A DNA stretch of 64,000 nt from Vibrio sp. JC009 (GTDB taxonomy: Bacteria; Pseudomonadota; Gammaproteobacteria; Enterobacterales; Vibrionaceae), in assembly GCF_029016485.1 (NCBI RefSeq), contig NZ_CP092106.1:1984001-2048000 (forward strand), read 5' to 3'. The notes under the pieces were generated by a model. It worked only from the letters and a program-made list of their open reading frames with translations, did no database searches and was not told the origin of the DNA. Below are positions 32,466 through 42,804 of the stretch, in pieces; within the stretch, counting starts at the first letter, position 1; each line of letters begins with the position of its first letter. A program made the translations under genes and the position numbers.

Positions 32466-33728
32466 ATGGCGACCAAGTGGTTACTCACAGAGCTCATCAA
32501 CAAGCTCTCTTTTGCGGTATGTATTGTCAGATCGGATCTGAACATCGTATCCGTGAATGACTGTTTTCTTGAGTACAGCGGACTAAACCGAAAACAACTG
32601 ATTGGTCGTCCGCTGCCGCCGTTTTTCCGTCAATCTGAAACGCAACTTGAGGAATCCATCCATTCGGTGATTAATGGCATCCCCTCACTGTACCTGACTT
32701 ATGAAGAGATCCCGCTGCTTTTTCCGGTAACCGCAAAATCTGATACCAAGGTCCCCGAGAGCCTTCCGGTGGACGTGGAAATCGCCAAACTAAACCACGC
32801 CAGAGGAGAGCCTGGCTTAATCTGTCTTTGCTTTTATGACCGCTCTGCCAACAAAACGCAGAAAAACACCATTCAGGAGTTAACCGGTCAACTGGAGCAA
32901 ACACAGCAGAAGCTACAAAAAACCAGGGAACAGGTGCTTCAGGCAGAAAAAATGGCCTCTATCGGTCAGCTAACAGCCGGTATCGCTCATGAAATTAACA
33001 GCCCTATGGGGTTTATTGCATCCAATATTCAGTCACTGGATAGCTACTACCTTAAAATCGGGGAAGCCATCACTGAGCTGGATTCCATTATTGAGGCGAC
33101 TGACGATCCATTTCTCATTTCCCAGAAGAGCAACATTCTGGATAAAAGCCAGATTCTGTTTGTGCTTGATGATGTAAAAGCGCTGGTGAATGAAACTCTG
33201 GATGGTTCCAACCGAATCATGTCGATAATAAATAACCTGAAGGACTACTCTCACTCTGATCACACTCAGTGGTCCTACAGTGATATCACTCAGGGTATGG
33301 ACGATACGCTAAAAATCGTGAACAACCAGATTAAATACAACATCAATCTGGTGAAAAACTATGAGTCGGATACACCAAAAGTGTATTGCCAGATGATGAA
33401 GATCAGCCAGGTATTTATGAATCTGCTGGTCAATGCCTCTCAGGCGGTTGGTGAGCAGGGTCATATTGAGATATCTATCGCTCCGCTTGACACTGAGCAG
33501 GTTCAGATAAAAATCAGCGATGACGGCTGCGGCATTGATGAAAAAAATATTGCCCATATTTTTGAGCCCTTCTTCACCACAAAACCGCAGGGCGCGGGAA
33601 CCGGTCTGGGACTTTCCGTATCCGACGAAATCGTGCGGGCCCATCATGGCAAAATCGAAGTGGAAAGTGAGCCAGACAAAGGCACCACCTTTACTCTAAC
33701 CCTGCCGGTCAATCAGGTCGTCAGCTAA
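32466..33728 (+). CDS. PAS-domain sensor histidine kinase (cytoplasmic)
   Basis: 420 residues with no membrane segment. PAS domain about 10-130 (FAVCIVRSDLNIVSVNDCFLEYSG), coiled-coil linker 140-165, HisKA with H175 in AGIAHEINSPMGF, and HATPase_c (about 290-418) with N-box NLLVNASQAVGE, G1 ISDDGCGID, F-box FEPFFTTKP and G2 GTGLGLSVSDEIVRAH. All catalytic motifs are intact. The response regulator gene follows after 12 bp, so the two form an operon and probable partner pair. Confidence 0.9.
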   Translation: MATKWLLTELINKLSFAVCIVRSDLNIVSVNDCFLEYSGLNRKQLIGRPLPPFFRQSETQLEESIHSVINGIPSLYLTYEEIPLLFPVTAKSDTKVPESLPVDVEIAKLNHARGEPGLICLCFYDRSANKTQKNTIQELTGQLEQTQQKLQKTREQVLQAEKMASIGQLTAGIAHEINSPMGFIASNIQSLDSYYLKIGEAITELDSIIEATDDPFLISQKSNILDKSQILFVLDDVKALVNETLDGSNRIMSIINNLKDYSHSDHTQWSYSDITQGMDDTLKIVNNQIKYNINLVKNYESDTPKVYCQMMKISQVFMNLLVNASQAVGEQGHIEISIAPLDTEQVQIKISDDGCGIDEKNIAHIFEPFFTTKPQGAGTGLGLSVSDEIVRAHHGKIEVESEPDKGTTFTLTLPVNQVVS

Positions 33729-33740
33729 CGGAGGTCTGTT

Positions 33741-35057
33741 ATGAGCAGCGATTTATCCGACCAGTTTGAAGTTGTTGAGGCCGCTAATCACTCTCTGATG
33801 TTGGTGGATGACGAACCTGATATTTTAAAGTCACTGACCAGAGTACTGCGACACGAATACGACGTTGTTTCATTTACCAGTGGCAGCGAAGCGCTGGATT
33901 ATCTGAAAGATAACGAAGTTTCAGTGATTATCTCAGATATGCGGATGCCGGAGATGGACGGTGCTGAACTGCTCTCCAGAGCCAGAGAGCTCTGTCCGGA
34001 CTCAGTCCGCTACCTTCTTAGCGGATACAGTGATTTTAACTCCACAGTCAGAGCCATCAATGAAGGCGGAATCCACTCCTATATCGCCAAACCATGGGAC
34101 AATGAGGCGCTTAAGCTGACTATTGCGAAAGGTGTCGAGCTGTATAACCTGAAAAAAGACAAACAGCGCCTGACAAAGCAGTTAGAAGAGAAAAACCGCG
34201 AACTTCTGGAGTTAAATCAGAGTCTGGAAGATACGGTGCTCACCCGCACATTTGAGCTGCGTAAATCTAACCGCAAATTGCAGCTTCTGGTGAAAAACCG
34301 CAGCCAGACGTTTAACGATATTCTCGCCACCCTAAAAGCCATCATTCAGTTCTCCACCGGCTCTTCCGGTTCGCATACAGAGCGCATTGCGGCTTTATCA
34401 AAGGCAGTGGCCCTGAAGATGGGCTTAGAGGAGTCAGAGGTTACTGAGATCTATCTGTGCAGCCTTATCCACGAAATCGGCCTGCTCAACGCAGGACCGC
34501 AGCTTTCCCCCACCATTGTGGGTGATGCTTTCTCGTCCACCATTACCTATACTCCGTTGGCAAACGGTGAACTGGGTGCTGAAATAATCAGCCAGATAAA
34601 ACGGTTTGAACCTCTTGTTCCCATCATCCGCTCTCAGGATGAAAACTACAACGGAACCGGTGTCCCGGATCATCTGGCTGAGGATGAAATTCCCGTCGGA
34701 GCCAGAATTTTACGTATCGTGAAAAACTACGACTATCTGGTTTCAGACTTAAGTAATGAGACGCGGATGACACCGTCCAGTGCCAGAGCCTTTATCAAGG
34801 ATCACTCAGGCTCTCTGTATGACAAAGAAATCGCGAAGGTCTTTCTGGATCTGATTGAAAAGGAAGCCGAAGAGCTGGATACCGATATGTGCATAGGCCT
34901 GGACGAGCTCAGAGTTGGTGCTATCGTCAAGCAGGACATCTACCTTCCCAATGGCGTCTGTATGGTCACCGCCGGGCAGGAAGTGAACGCTCATATGCTG
35001 AAAAAGCTCAAAGCCATCGAAGAAGAGTTAGACCTGCCAATCGCGATTTTTATCTGA
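33741..35057 (+). CDS. response regulator with degenerate HD-GYP domain
   Basis: 438 residues: receiver 15-135 with phospho-acceptor D66 in IISDMRMPEMDG and K of IAKPWD; coiled coil about 140-190; HD-GYP-like domain about 200-370. The hallmark residues of an active c-di-GMP phosphodiesterase are mostly lost: HD is HE (LIHEIGLLN), the next metal-ligand His is absent in ANGELGAEII, HHE is SQDE, and GYP is GVP (NGTGVP). It should not hydrolyse c-di-GMP; a binding or regulatory role, as in Shewanella HnoD, is inferred. GGAGG precedes the start. Confidence 0.88.
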   Translation: MSSDLSDQFEVVEAANHSLMLVDDEPDILKSLTRVLRHEYDVVSFTSGSEALDYLKDNEVSVIISDMRMPEMDGAELLSRARELCPDSVRYLLSGYSDFNSTVRAINEGGIHSYIAKPWDNEALKLTIAKGVELYNLKKDKQRLTKQLEEKNRELLELNQSLEDTVLTRTFELRKSNRKLQLLVKNRSQTFNDILATLKAIIQFSTGSSGSHTERIAALSKAVALKMGLEESEVTEIYLCSLIHEIGLLNAGPQLSPTIVGDAFSSTITYTPLANGELGAEIISQIKRFEPLVPIIRSQDENYNGTGVPDHLAEDEIPVGARILRIVKNYDYLVSDLSNETRMTPSSARAFIKDHSGSLYDKEIAKVFLDLIEKEAEELDTDMCIGLDELRVGAIVKQDIYLPNGVCMVTAGQEVNAHMLKKLKAIEEELDLPIAIFI

Positions 35058-35069
35058 ACCTTTCCGCTT

Positions 35070-36908
35070 CTAACTTTTCGCTTCTGCTACCGGCAAAGAG
35101 ACGGTAAATGTCGTTCCTTTCCCGGGGTCGCTCTGAACGCTGATCTTGCCACCATGCTTTTTCAAAATCGCCTGAGAAACCGCAAGGCCAAGACCCGGCC
35201 CCTTGCCTACCGGCTTAGTGGTATAGAAAGGGTCAAACAGTTTTAACATTATATGCTCATCAATGCCTCTGCCGTTATCCGTCACGTCAAGACAGACAAA
35301 GCCGTCAGAAAGATAGCTGGAAACTTTAATCACCCCTGTCTTGTCAATGGCCTCCATTGCGTTGAGCAGCAGGTTCATCACCACCTGGCCTATCTCACCG
35401 GCCCGGCACTGAACCATTGGCAACTCTTCCAGTGTTTTTTTGATTTTGCACTTATAACTAAGTTCATTGGTCACCAGGCGCAACGCAGGTTCAACCACAT
35501 CCTTATTGATATTAACTTCCTGCATGTCCTGATCATCTACTCTGGAAAAGCTTCGAAGATCATTAACAATATCCTGAATTTTCTGAATGCCTTTTATGGA
35601 GTCATCGGAAATATCTACGATATCTTCAACAACCGTTTTCAGATCATACTGGGAGCGGATTTTATCAATCTCCTCCAGATACTCAGCCATACCGGCATCA
35701 CGCAACTGACCTTCAAGCTTTCTGTATTCGGCTGCAAACTGCTCCATAGCATGGGCGTAGCAACCCAGCTGTTCAAGATTACTTTTGATATAAGCGGTAG
35801 GGTTATTGATTTCATGCGCCACCCCGGCGGCCAGTTGACCAACCGACGCCAGTTTTTCAGACTGAACCAGCAACTGCTGCTGTTGCAAGGTTTTTTCATT
35901 CAGGGTCTGTAGTGACTGATTTGCTGACTTGAGTGCCTGCTCCCGCCTTTCAACCTTACCTGCCATCTGCTCGAAGTGTTCCGACAGCTCCTGAATCTCT
36001 TCTATCCGTTCATCATTAATATGCTCATCATGATGTTCCCCTTCCGCTACCTTCTGAGCCTGCTCTCTGAGATTTTGCAACGGCCTGACCAGATAGGTAT
36101 AGCCAAGAAGCCGGGTAATTAAAATCACCGCAAGCATGATCATCAGAAGAATTAAGGCAAAGTTGTAGATAACCTCCATGCGAGCTTCCGCAACCTGAGC
36201 ACCATCACTTCGGTATTTCAGTACAAACCCCAGCAGCGGAATATGAACTTCACGCGGCTCGGTCTGCAGTTGTTTACCCATAGCAAAAATAGACTCTTCG
36301 CCCTTGAGTACCTCTATCCTGTGCTCGTATAAGAATTTGGTCAGACCGATATCACTGACCATGACGTTGTTGTCTAACTCTGCAACCAGGTAACCTTCCG
36401 CCATATCGTGGTACATAATGGGCGTTACCATCATCCAGTTGACTGTATTGTCATACTTATTGTGACAGGCCTCGACGGTAACACCCGGCACAGATGATTC
36501 TGTAATGAGTTTCTGAACCAAACCCGGCTTCACCAGACAGGCTGACGCCGGGTTTGTGGTATAGACAAGATCACCTGAAATATCAAACAGGTGCAGCGGT
36601 ACGTACTCGCCAAACAGGCTCAGATCATCAATAAAGTCACTGGTATTCGCCAGTCCGGCAGAAGGTTGCATCACACCCTGCAGCAATACAGGAAAAGCGG
36701 CATAATCTTTTAGCACCAGGTGACGAAGGTAGAAATAGCTGCTGATATCATCCGCAATGCCCTGCATTTGCTGATAAATCAGAGCTTGTCTGTCGTGTTT
36801 AATCAAAGAGTCAATTTTCAGCAACAGAACGGAACCGAGGCTGATACCCAGCACCGCGATAATTGTCAGAACGAAAGACATAAAAGCAAACGCAATCTTA
36901 AATCGCAT
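35070..36908 (-). CDS. membrane sensor histidine kinase
   Basis: Transmembrane kinase. Start taken at MRFKIAFAFMSFVLTIIAVLG (612 residues), just after the upstream gene ends; an earlier ATG at 36968 would overlap that gene by 38 bp. Order: TM1 (about 5-30), periplasmic sensor (about 30-250), TM2 (about 252-275), HAMP (about 275-330), coiled coil, HisKA with H365 in AAGVAHEINNPTAY, and HATPase with NLLLNAMEAID, VTDNGRGID and GPGLGLAVSQAIL. Downstream of, and probably co-transcribed with, a periplasmic binding protein, which is likely to supply its ligand. It ends 12 bp from the convergent HD-GYP regulator. Confidence 0.88.
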   Translation of the reverse strand: MRFKIAFAFMSFVLTIIAVLGISLGSVLLLKIDSLIKHDRQALIYQQMQGIADDISSYFYLRHLVLKDYAAFPVLLQGVMQPSAGLANTSDFIDDLSLFGEYVPLHLFDISGDLVYTTNPASACLVKPGLVQKLITESSVPGVTVEACHNKYDNTVNWMMVTPIMYHDMAEGYLVAELDNNVMVSDIGLTKFLYEHRIEVLKGEESIFAMGKQLQTEPREVHIPLLGFVLKYRSDGAQVAEARMEVIYNFALILLMIMLAVILITRLLGYTYLVRPLQNLREQAQKVAEGEHHDEHINDERIEEIQELSEHFEQMAGKVERREQALKSANQSLQTLNEKTLQQQQLLVQSEKLASVGQLAAGVAHEINNPTAYIKSNLEQLGCYAHAMEQFAAEYRKLEGQLRDAGMAEYLEEIDKIRSQYDLKTVVEDIVDISDDSIKGIQKIQDIVNDLRSFSRVDDQDMQEVNINKDVVEPALRLVTNELSYKCKIKKTLEELPMVQCRAGEIGQVVMNLLLNAMEAIDKTGVIKVSSYLSDGFVCLDVTDNGRGIDEHIMLKLFDPFYTTKPVGKGPGLGLAVSQAILKKHGGKISVQSDPGKGTTFTVSLPVAEAKS

Positions 36909-36930
36909 TCGCCCGTTTCTTTTTTCTGTG

Positions 36931-38163
36931 TCACTCCTGAACAATGACAATCCTGTTCTCCATATCATATTCCCCCATCACAAGTTCAGCATGCCCCAGA
37001 GCTTCATGAGCGTCCGGCCTGGACTCGCTATAAGGTGAAAACGGCTGACGGTAAGTTTTGATTAACCCCTCTACCGGGCCGTCTATCTGCTCAAGTGCAC
37101 TGCGCAAAGCAAGGCGATCCGCCTGAATGTCCCCGGAAAGCCCCTGACGGTTAATGGCTGCTAACATAAGCTTAGTCAAATCATACGCATGTATGAAGCC
37201 TGTGGGCGCGGTAATATCTGACGCATCACGGATCTCTTCCGGATAGAGCCTCTTCGCTCTTGCCAGCACTGACTCAGAAAGAGGCGTAGGAGGTGACGAG
37301 ATAAAAGAAAACCTGGTCTGCAGGAACTTAATATCCATCTCCTTTCTCATCTGAGGATTAATTACCTGAGGAAAATCCCCGCCGGTAATGCCCCAATGAC
37401 TGCGGATCGGAAGGGCTTTTTTGCTTTCAAATTCTCTGGAAACTTTTAGCAAAGCGCGTGCAAAAGTTTTGCCTTCAGATGCATTAGCAACCATAAGTAT
37501 CACATCGGCACCCGATGCATAGATATCACGCAGAGACATCTTGGCTCCGGTGCTGCCCAGATTCCAGTTAAACCACTTCACGCCTATAGGGCTGATACCC
37601 TGTTCGGCAAGCGCCTGTGACATAGTTTTATAGTTCGACTTACCCCAGCCGGTATCTTCAAGCAGTAGGTAAGGCTTTGTAAACCCTTCCGCAAGGGCGT
37701 GATTAACTATTACCCGGCCGGCTTTTGTATCATCTACTGACAGACGGAAAACCCAGTTTTGCTCTGAAGGATAGCGGGTAATAGGACCGGCAGCGGCCCA
37801 CGGATCTAAAACCAGAATCTGGTGGTCATGAATAAAGCGCAGGTTTTCCAGCAAAGGAGGGGAATGCAAACCACTGAACACTGCCAGAGCATTCTCGTCC
37901 GACAGGTATTCCTTCAGATGTAGTTTGCTTCTTACGGCACTGCCATGATGGTCACGAGTCAGCACCTTTACCGGCCTGCCCGCAATTTGATTGCCCACTT
38001 CATCGAGGGCAACGCGAATACCCCTTTCAATGGCGACACCTGAAGTCCGGGCTGCGGTCCGGTCTGCATCCACATAAATATGTATTGGCTCTGAAGCAAA
38101 TCCCTTGGCCTGAAAGCAAAACAAAATAATAAATGCAGCGAAAACACTCCGCATAGTCCGCAT
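36931..38163 (-). CDS. periplasmic binding protein, type I (branched-chain-like), without permease
   Basis: 410-residue precursor. The start at MRTMRSVFAAF has AGGAG 6 nt upstream and opens with a signal peptide ending near GFASEP. The mature part is a Peripla_BP_6-like fold: IERGIRVALDEVGNQIAGRPVKVL, AVFSGLHSPPLL, VLDPWAAAGPITRYP, NWVFRLSVDD. The ligand is unknown. There is no ABC permease or ATPase nearby; the gene is 22 bp from the histidine kinase start, so it is more likely a sensor co-receptor than a transporter part. Confidence 0.82.
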   Translation of the reverse strand: MRTMRSVFAAFIILFCFQAKGFASEPIHIYVDADRTAARTSGVAIERGIRVALDEVGNQIAGRPVKVLTRDHHGSAVRSKLHLKEYLSDENALAVFSGLHSPPLLENLRFIHDHQILVLDPWAAAGPITRYPSEQNWVFRLSVDDTKAGRVIVNHALAEGFTKPYLLLEDTGWGKSNYKTMSQALAEQGISPIGVKWFNWNLGSTGAKMSLRDIYASGADVILMVANASEGKTFARALLKVSREFESKKALPIRSHWGITGGDFPQVINPQMRKEMDIKFLQTRFSFISSPPTPLSESVLARAKRLYPEEIRDASDITAPTGFIHAYDLTKLMLAAINRQGLSGDIQADRLALRSALEQIDGPVEGLIKTYRQPFSPYSESRPDAHEALGHAELVMGEYDMENRIVIVQE

Positions 38164-38277
38164 GGCATACTCCTTCCCTAATACCAACCTTAGAATTATA
38201 GGTTACCCACACATTTTTTCTGTAACTATCCGAATGTTAGTAAGATTTTGCTTTAACGGTGTGACCTCTATCCTGTC

Positions 38278-39477
38278 TTAGCAGTACGACAGTACTTTCT
38301 TATCCCGCGCGGCAAGATTTGCAAAGAAAGCACAAAGCAGGGCGATGGCGGCAATGGAAAGAAGTGGTATGTCCCATGAGTCTGTTGCAGTGTGCAGATA
38401 ACCAACAAGCGTAGGGCCGGTTGCTGCCAGTGCATAACCTATGCTCTGGGATAAACCCGACAGCGCAGCTGCTTGCCCAGGATTATCCGTCCTAAGACCA
38501 ACAAAAGACATTCCGATAATAAAAGTCGAGCAGTTTGTCAGACCAAACAGACCTACCCAGAAAATGGCATATTCCGGGAAAGTAATCAGCCCCAGAACCG
38601 CCACAAAAACGGACAGAGCGCACAGAGAGATCAGCGCTCTCTGATTGTTGGTTCTGGACAGAACCGGCAGCAGTAAAAGTCCGGGAACCATAGTGGAAAA
38701 CTGCAGAAAGCCGTAGATATACCCGGCATCTATCTCACTAAAGTGGAGATCGCTGAGCATTTTGGGTAACCAGCCGGCAAAGGAATAAAAAGTAAATGAG
38801 TTGAGCCCTATGCCCAGAGTCACCTGCCATGCGATGGGACACCGGAGCAGGTCCCGCATTTTGGTTTCCTGCCGGGTCTGTTTTTTCCTCTGGACACCCT
38901 GCTTACCTCTTACCACCTCAGGAAGCCAGAGAACCAGAGCCAACACAGGAAAAACCAGATTAAACAGCAGAGCCAACTGCCAGCCGGAAATGCTGCCCAA
39001 ACCCATATTTGAAATCGGCACCATCAGGCTTGAGCTTAATGTGGAACCTATTCCCATGGTGAAAACATACAGAGAGGTCATCGCGGAAATCCGGGCAGGG
39101 AAACTGATTTTAACCACAACAGGCAAGAGTACATTGCCCGCAGCTATACCTGCGCCTATCAACACGGTTCCCAGGTAGAGAAACACCTCAATTCCCCAGG
39201 AGCGGAGTACAACCCCTCCGGCGATGGAGATAAGCGCTAACAATAAACTTGGATACAGGCCCAGCCTGCCGGAGAGCCAGGCAGCCACAGGGGAAAAAAC
39301 AGCAAAGGAAAGCAGAGGCAAAGCAGTAAGAAAGCCGGCTGCCGAGGCTGAAAGCGATAGATCCTGCATTATCTGCCCCAGTACCGGAGCTAAGCTGGTA
39401 AAAGGCCCTCTTAAGTTCAGAGCCAGAAACAGGATACCGAGAAGCGCAATAATGCCAGCTCGTTTGGAGTTACTCAT
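38278..39477 (-). CDS. MFS transporter, CynX/NimT family
   Basis: 399 residues with about 12 membrane helices. LFLALNLRGPFTSLAPVLGQI at the N-terminus, FFLTALPLLSFAVFSPVAAWL-like helix 2 and RLGLYPSLLLALI are characteristic of the cyanate/2-nitroimidazole transporter family (CynX, NimT/YeaN). The true substrate cannot be told from sequence; no cyanase or nitroreductase gene is near. Transcribed alone. Confidence 0.83.
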   Translation of the reverse strand: MSNSKRAGIIALLGILFLALNLRGPFTSLAPVLGQIMQDLSLSASAAGFLTALPLLSFAVFSPVAAWLSGRLGLYPSLLLALISIAGGVVLRSWGIEVFLYLGTVLIGAGIAAGNVLLPVVVKISFPARISAMTSLYVFTMGIGSTLSSSLMVPISNMGLGSISGWQLALLFNLVFPVLALVLWLPEVVRGKQGVQRKKQTRQETKMRDLLRCPIAWQVTLGIGLNSFTFYSFAGWLPKMLSDLHFSEIDAGYIYGFLQFSTMVPGLLLLPVLSRTNNQRALISLCALSVFVAVLGLITFPEYAIFWVGLFGLTNCSTFIIGMSFVGLRTDNPGQAAALSGLSQSIGYALAATGPTLVGYLHTATDSWDIPLLSIAAIALLCAFFANLAARDKKVLSYC

Positions 39478-39543
39478 TTGATATTCCGAAAGATACAGAG
39501 GCGGTCAGTATAACCAAAATCCGCTATTTATCGAATTTAACCT

Positions 39544-41661
39544 CTACACCTTAAACTGATTCACCAGCTTCTGCTGCTCAGAAGAAAGCCCGGCAATTTC
39601 TTTACCCACAGTCTCGGAGGCTTCTGCCTGATTCAGTATCTGACTACTCAGCTCACGGATATTCACCACACTCTGGTTAACTTCCGCAGACGCTGACTTC
39701 TGCTCCTCGGCTGCGCGGGCGATCTCACTGTTCATATCGCTGATTTCAGCAATGGATTCAAATACACTATTTAGTTTCTGAACCGCCTGCTGCACCTGAG
39801 CGGAAGTTTTATTGGCAAGCAGGTTTCCTTCATCGATAACCTTCACCACATCGTCGGTTCCCGACTGTACACTGGTTATCACCTCTTTGATTTCATCAAC
39901 AGAGTCCCGTGTGCGGCTTGCCAGGTTTCTTACTTCATCAGCAACCACTGCAAAACCTCTGCCCTGCTCTCCGGCTCTGGCAGCCTCAATAGCCGCATTA
40001 AGTGCCAGCAGGTTAGTCTGCTCGGAAATGCCCTCAATAACTTCCAGAATATCGGTAATGGCAGCATTGTTTTCCGCAAGTTCATTGACGACAGGAACCG
40101 CTTCGGTCATTTTCTCAACCAGGTCATTCATCTGCACCGAAGACTGCTCAATAACCGTCTGGCCTTCGGTTGCCGCATCATTGGCACGGCTTGCCGCACT
40201 CACAGCAAGGTCAGCATTTTGGTGTACCAGCCCTGAGGTTTGTGTCATCTGCTCAGAGGCTGTTGCAACCAAATCCACTTCTCTGAACTGCGCTTCACTG
40301 CTGCTTCTTGTGGCGATAGCCGACTCCTCCGCTTTTTCGGCTGTATGTGCCACCTGCTCTGTTGTGGTAACAATCTTTTTGATGGTGTTCTGCAACTTAT
40401 CAAGAAACAGGTTAAAAGCGCCTGCCAGTTGTCCGATTTCATCTTCAGACTTTACTTCCAGTCTTTGGGTCAGGTCTCCCTCTCCAGAAGCTATATCGTC
40501 TAAACGCGCGGCCACAACCCGGATAGGTTTCACCAGATTTAATGAAGAAAGCCAGATAACAATCAGGCCAAGCAGAACAAAAACAGAGCCTGCGGTAATT
40601 TCTGTGATAACGCCTTTATCAATCTGCCGGTTAATAATACTGTCCAGAGTCACCGCATCCCTTAGCACCTCAGCGCGGGGCATCTCAAGCAGCACACCCC
40701 ATGTCTGACTGGATATCTTCGCCGGAGTATAAACCAGCAGCCACTGCCCATCCTCACTCCATCTGGCTGTCAGGTCCTGGCTGCCAATCAAGGCGCTAAG
40801 CTCATTGGCGTTAACATTGGGGCTTACGTAGGCTTCACCGACTTTTATATCGGCACTATCAGAGGCGATAAGCATTCCGTCTTCAGTGACGATGGATACG
40901 CTTCCCTTTGAGTCAAACAGCTTAGCATCCGTGGTTGCAACAATGCTGTCCAGCTTATCCAGCTTGATATCAATTCCCAGCACGCCAATTACCTCTTTTT
41001 CATACAACACTGGGAAAGTAATGGAAGTGGTGAGCTTAGTGGTTTCGCCAAAGTCGCTAAATTTAGGCGTGGACATACAGCTTTGACCAGTCTCAAAGGG
41101 GCAGAGGAAGCGCTCTTTATTTATAGGATCCTGCAAAACGGCTTCATAAACCACATTTGACAGAACTTCGTCACCCTGAAGCGATACCGCCCAGTAAGTG
41201 GCAAAGCGGCCAGCCTCATTTGAGCCTAAATAATCCGACCCCTGAAACTGAATATCTTCTCCGTCTAGTTTGTCTTTGCCATAAACCAGGTAGGCGCCCT
41301 GTATAATCTCAAACTGCTCAACCATAATGCGCACAGACTCATCTAATGCGGTACGCAAATCTTCAGCCGGCGTTTCATTGAACTCAGCATTAGCTTTCAG
41401 GAAATGGGCGGTTTCCACCATCATCTGTCCGCGGTAAAAGGCTTCCTCCAGGTACTGAACCGACTCGGTCACATTCAAAAGAGCCTGACTTTCCAAAAGC
41501 TGCTGAGACTTATTGATAACTGAATTTGAGCTATGTTCTTTGATAGTCGCCTGGTTACTCAGTGCACTGTACACAGAGAATCCAATCAGCAGCATAGAAG
41601 TCAAAAGCAGACACAGGCCAGACAGCAGCGTAATTTTCCATTGGACAGAAAGAGAGCGCAT
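39544..41661 (-). CDS. methyl-accepting chemotaxis protein with dCache sensor
   Basis: 705 residues: TM1 (about 10-32), large periplasmic dCache-type sensor (about 40-350; [16 protein letters not shown] and [13 protein letters not shown] are Cache-like), TM2 (about 352-375), HAMP ([27 protein letters not shown], split near 376-402), and a signalling domain with the hairpin tip [20 protein letters not shown] followed by [19 protein letters not shown]. Ligand unknown; dCache receptors often bind amino acids. No C-terminal CheR pentapeptide is seen. Confidence 0.92.
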   Translation of the reverse strand: MRSLSVQWKITLLSGLCLLLTSMLLIGFSVYSALSNQATIKEHSSNSVINKSQQLLESQALLNVTESVQYLEEAFYRGQMMVETAHFLKANAEFNETPAEDLRTALDESVRIMVEQFEIIQGAYLVYGKDKLDGEDIQFQGSDYLGSNEAGRFATYWAVSLQGDEVLSNVVYEAVLQDPINKERFLCPFETGQSCMSTPKFSDFGETTKLTTSITFPVLYEKEVIGVLGIDIKLDKLDSIVATTDAKLFDSKGSVSIVTEDGMLIASDSADIKVGEAYVSPNVNANELSALIGSQDLTARWSEDGQWLLVYTPAKISSQTWGVLLEMPRAEVLRDAVTLDSIINRQIDKGVITEITAGSVFVLLGLIVIWLSSLNLVKPIRVVAARLDDIASGEGDLTQRLEVKSEDEIGQLAGAFNLFLDKLQNTIKKIVTTTEQVAHTAEKAEESAIATRSSSEAQFREVDLVATASEQMTQTSGLVHQNADLAVSAASRANDAATEGQTVIEQSSVQMNDLVEKMTEAVPVVNELAENNAAITDILEVIEGISEQTNLLALNAAIEAARAGEQGRGFAVVADEVRNLASRTRDSVDEIKEVITSVQSGTDDVVKVIDEGNLLANKTSAQVQQAVQKLNSVFESIAEISDMNSEIARAAEEQKSASAEVNQSVVNIRELSSQILNQAEASETVGKEIAGLSSEQQKLVNQFKV

Positions 41662-41691
41662 TTCAATACCTTTTAAAACTAATTGCTTGTT

Positions 41692-41711
41692 ATACCAATC
41701 CCAGCAATTAT
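41692..41711 (+). repeat. lone end of the ATACCAAT element
   Basis: ATACCAATCCCAGCAATTAT is identical to the first 20 bp of the element at 24274, with no matching second end nearby. It lies 30 bp upstream of the chemoreceptor start and looks like a remnant. Confidence 0.7.
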
Positions 41712-41792
41712 AAAAATAGCAGTCGATTCAGAAAAATACGATTATATATGAAGTTCGCTATTGAGCGCCCGCTTAGTGGAAAGGTTTACACC

Positions 41793-41811
41793 AAAAATGC
41801 TAATCATTATC
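41793..41811. promoter_or_regulatory. Fur-box-like site between chemoreceptor and xthA
   Basis: AAAAATGCTAATCATTATC matches the 19-bp Fur consensus GATAATGATAATCATTATC at 16 positions. It lies 132 bp before the chemoreceptor start (minus) and 146 bp before the xthA start (plus), so the controlled gene is uncertain. Confidence 0.5.
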
Positions 41812-41956
41812 ACAATTCCAACGAATAACATGATCTCGCGCTATCTGATTGACAATGGATGAGCTTTTTATGAAACATTCAAAGCTGGACATTTATCCGC
41901 ATTCATTTAACTTATATGGAAAAGCAGAAAACGCCTTCAGTAAAAAAGGACAAATA

Positions 41957-42763
41957 ATGAAAGTAATTTCCTTCAATATAAACGGACTTCGCGCCCGTCT
42001 TCATCAACTACAGGCTCTAATTGATAAACACCAGCCAGACGTCATCGGCCTGCAGGAAATTAAAGTGCATGACGACGCCTTCCCGGTAGAAGACGTTGAG
42101 GCTATGGGATACAAAGTCTATTTCCATGGTCAGAAAGCACACTACGGCGTTGCTATGCTGTGCAAACAGGAGCCCGTCAGCGTTCAGAAAGGTTTCCCTA
42201 CTGATAATGAAGAACATCAGAAGCGCATGATTATGGCCACCTTTGAGGATGAGAGCGGTGAGAAAACCACTATCCTCAACGGCTACTTCCCTCAGGGCGA
42301 AAACATCGAACATGAGACCAAGTTCCCGTATAAGCGTCAGTTTTATAAAGATCTGATGACTTATCTGAATGACCACCATTCCAATGACGAGCAGCTGATT
42401 GTTATGGGCGATATCAATATCAGTCCGATTGATGCAGATATCGGCATTGGCGAGCCAAACCGCAAACGCTGGCTGAAAACAGGCAAGTGCTCGTTCCAGC
42501 CGGAAGAGAGAGAAATGCTAAAAACGCTGACCGACTGGGGCCTGGAAGACACTTTCCGCAACCTGCATCCGGACGCCGACGATAAATTCTCCTGGTTCGA
42601 CTACCGCTCAAAAGGCTTTGTTGACAACCGTGGCCTGCGAATTGATGTTATTCTGGCAACAGAAAAACTGGCGGCGAAATGCTCTGAATCAGATATCGAC
42701 TATAAACTGAGGGGAATTGAAAAGCCCTCTGATCATGCTCCGATCTGGGCAGTATTCAGCTAA
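41957..42763 (+). CDS. xthA: exodeoxyribonuclease III
   Basis: AP endonuclease and 3'-5' exonuclease of base excision repair. The start at 41957 ([15 protein letters not shown], with AAAGGA upstream) gives 268 residues, equal to E. coli. Metal and catalytic motifs: FNINGLR, LQEIKV (Glu ligand), [16 protein letters not shown] and the terminal catalytic [10 protein letters not shown]. An in-frame extension of 36 codons upstream from 41849 is open but unlike the family. Confidence 0.96.
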   Translation: MKVISFNINGLRARLHQLQALIDKHQPDVIGLQEIKVHDDAFPVEDVEAMGYKVYFHGQKAHYGVAMLCKQEPVSVQKGFPTDNEEHQKRMIMATFEDESGEKTTILNGYFPQGENIEHETKFPYKRQFYKDLMTYLNDHHSNDEQLIVMGDINISPIDADIGIGEPNRKRWLKTGKCSFQPEEREMLKTLTDWGLEDTFRNLHPDADDKFSWFDYRSKGFVDNRGLRIDVILATEKLAAKCSESDIDYKLRGIEKPSDHAPIWAVFS

Positions 42764-42804
42764 ATCATCTGCTTCACATTCACATCCGTTCTTATCAGAA
42801 ACTT

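Noticed and set aside
41849..41956. N-terminal extension of xthA by 36 codons
   Set aside because: The ATG at 41957 has a good ribosome site and gives exactly the family length; the extension has no similarity to exonuclease III.
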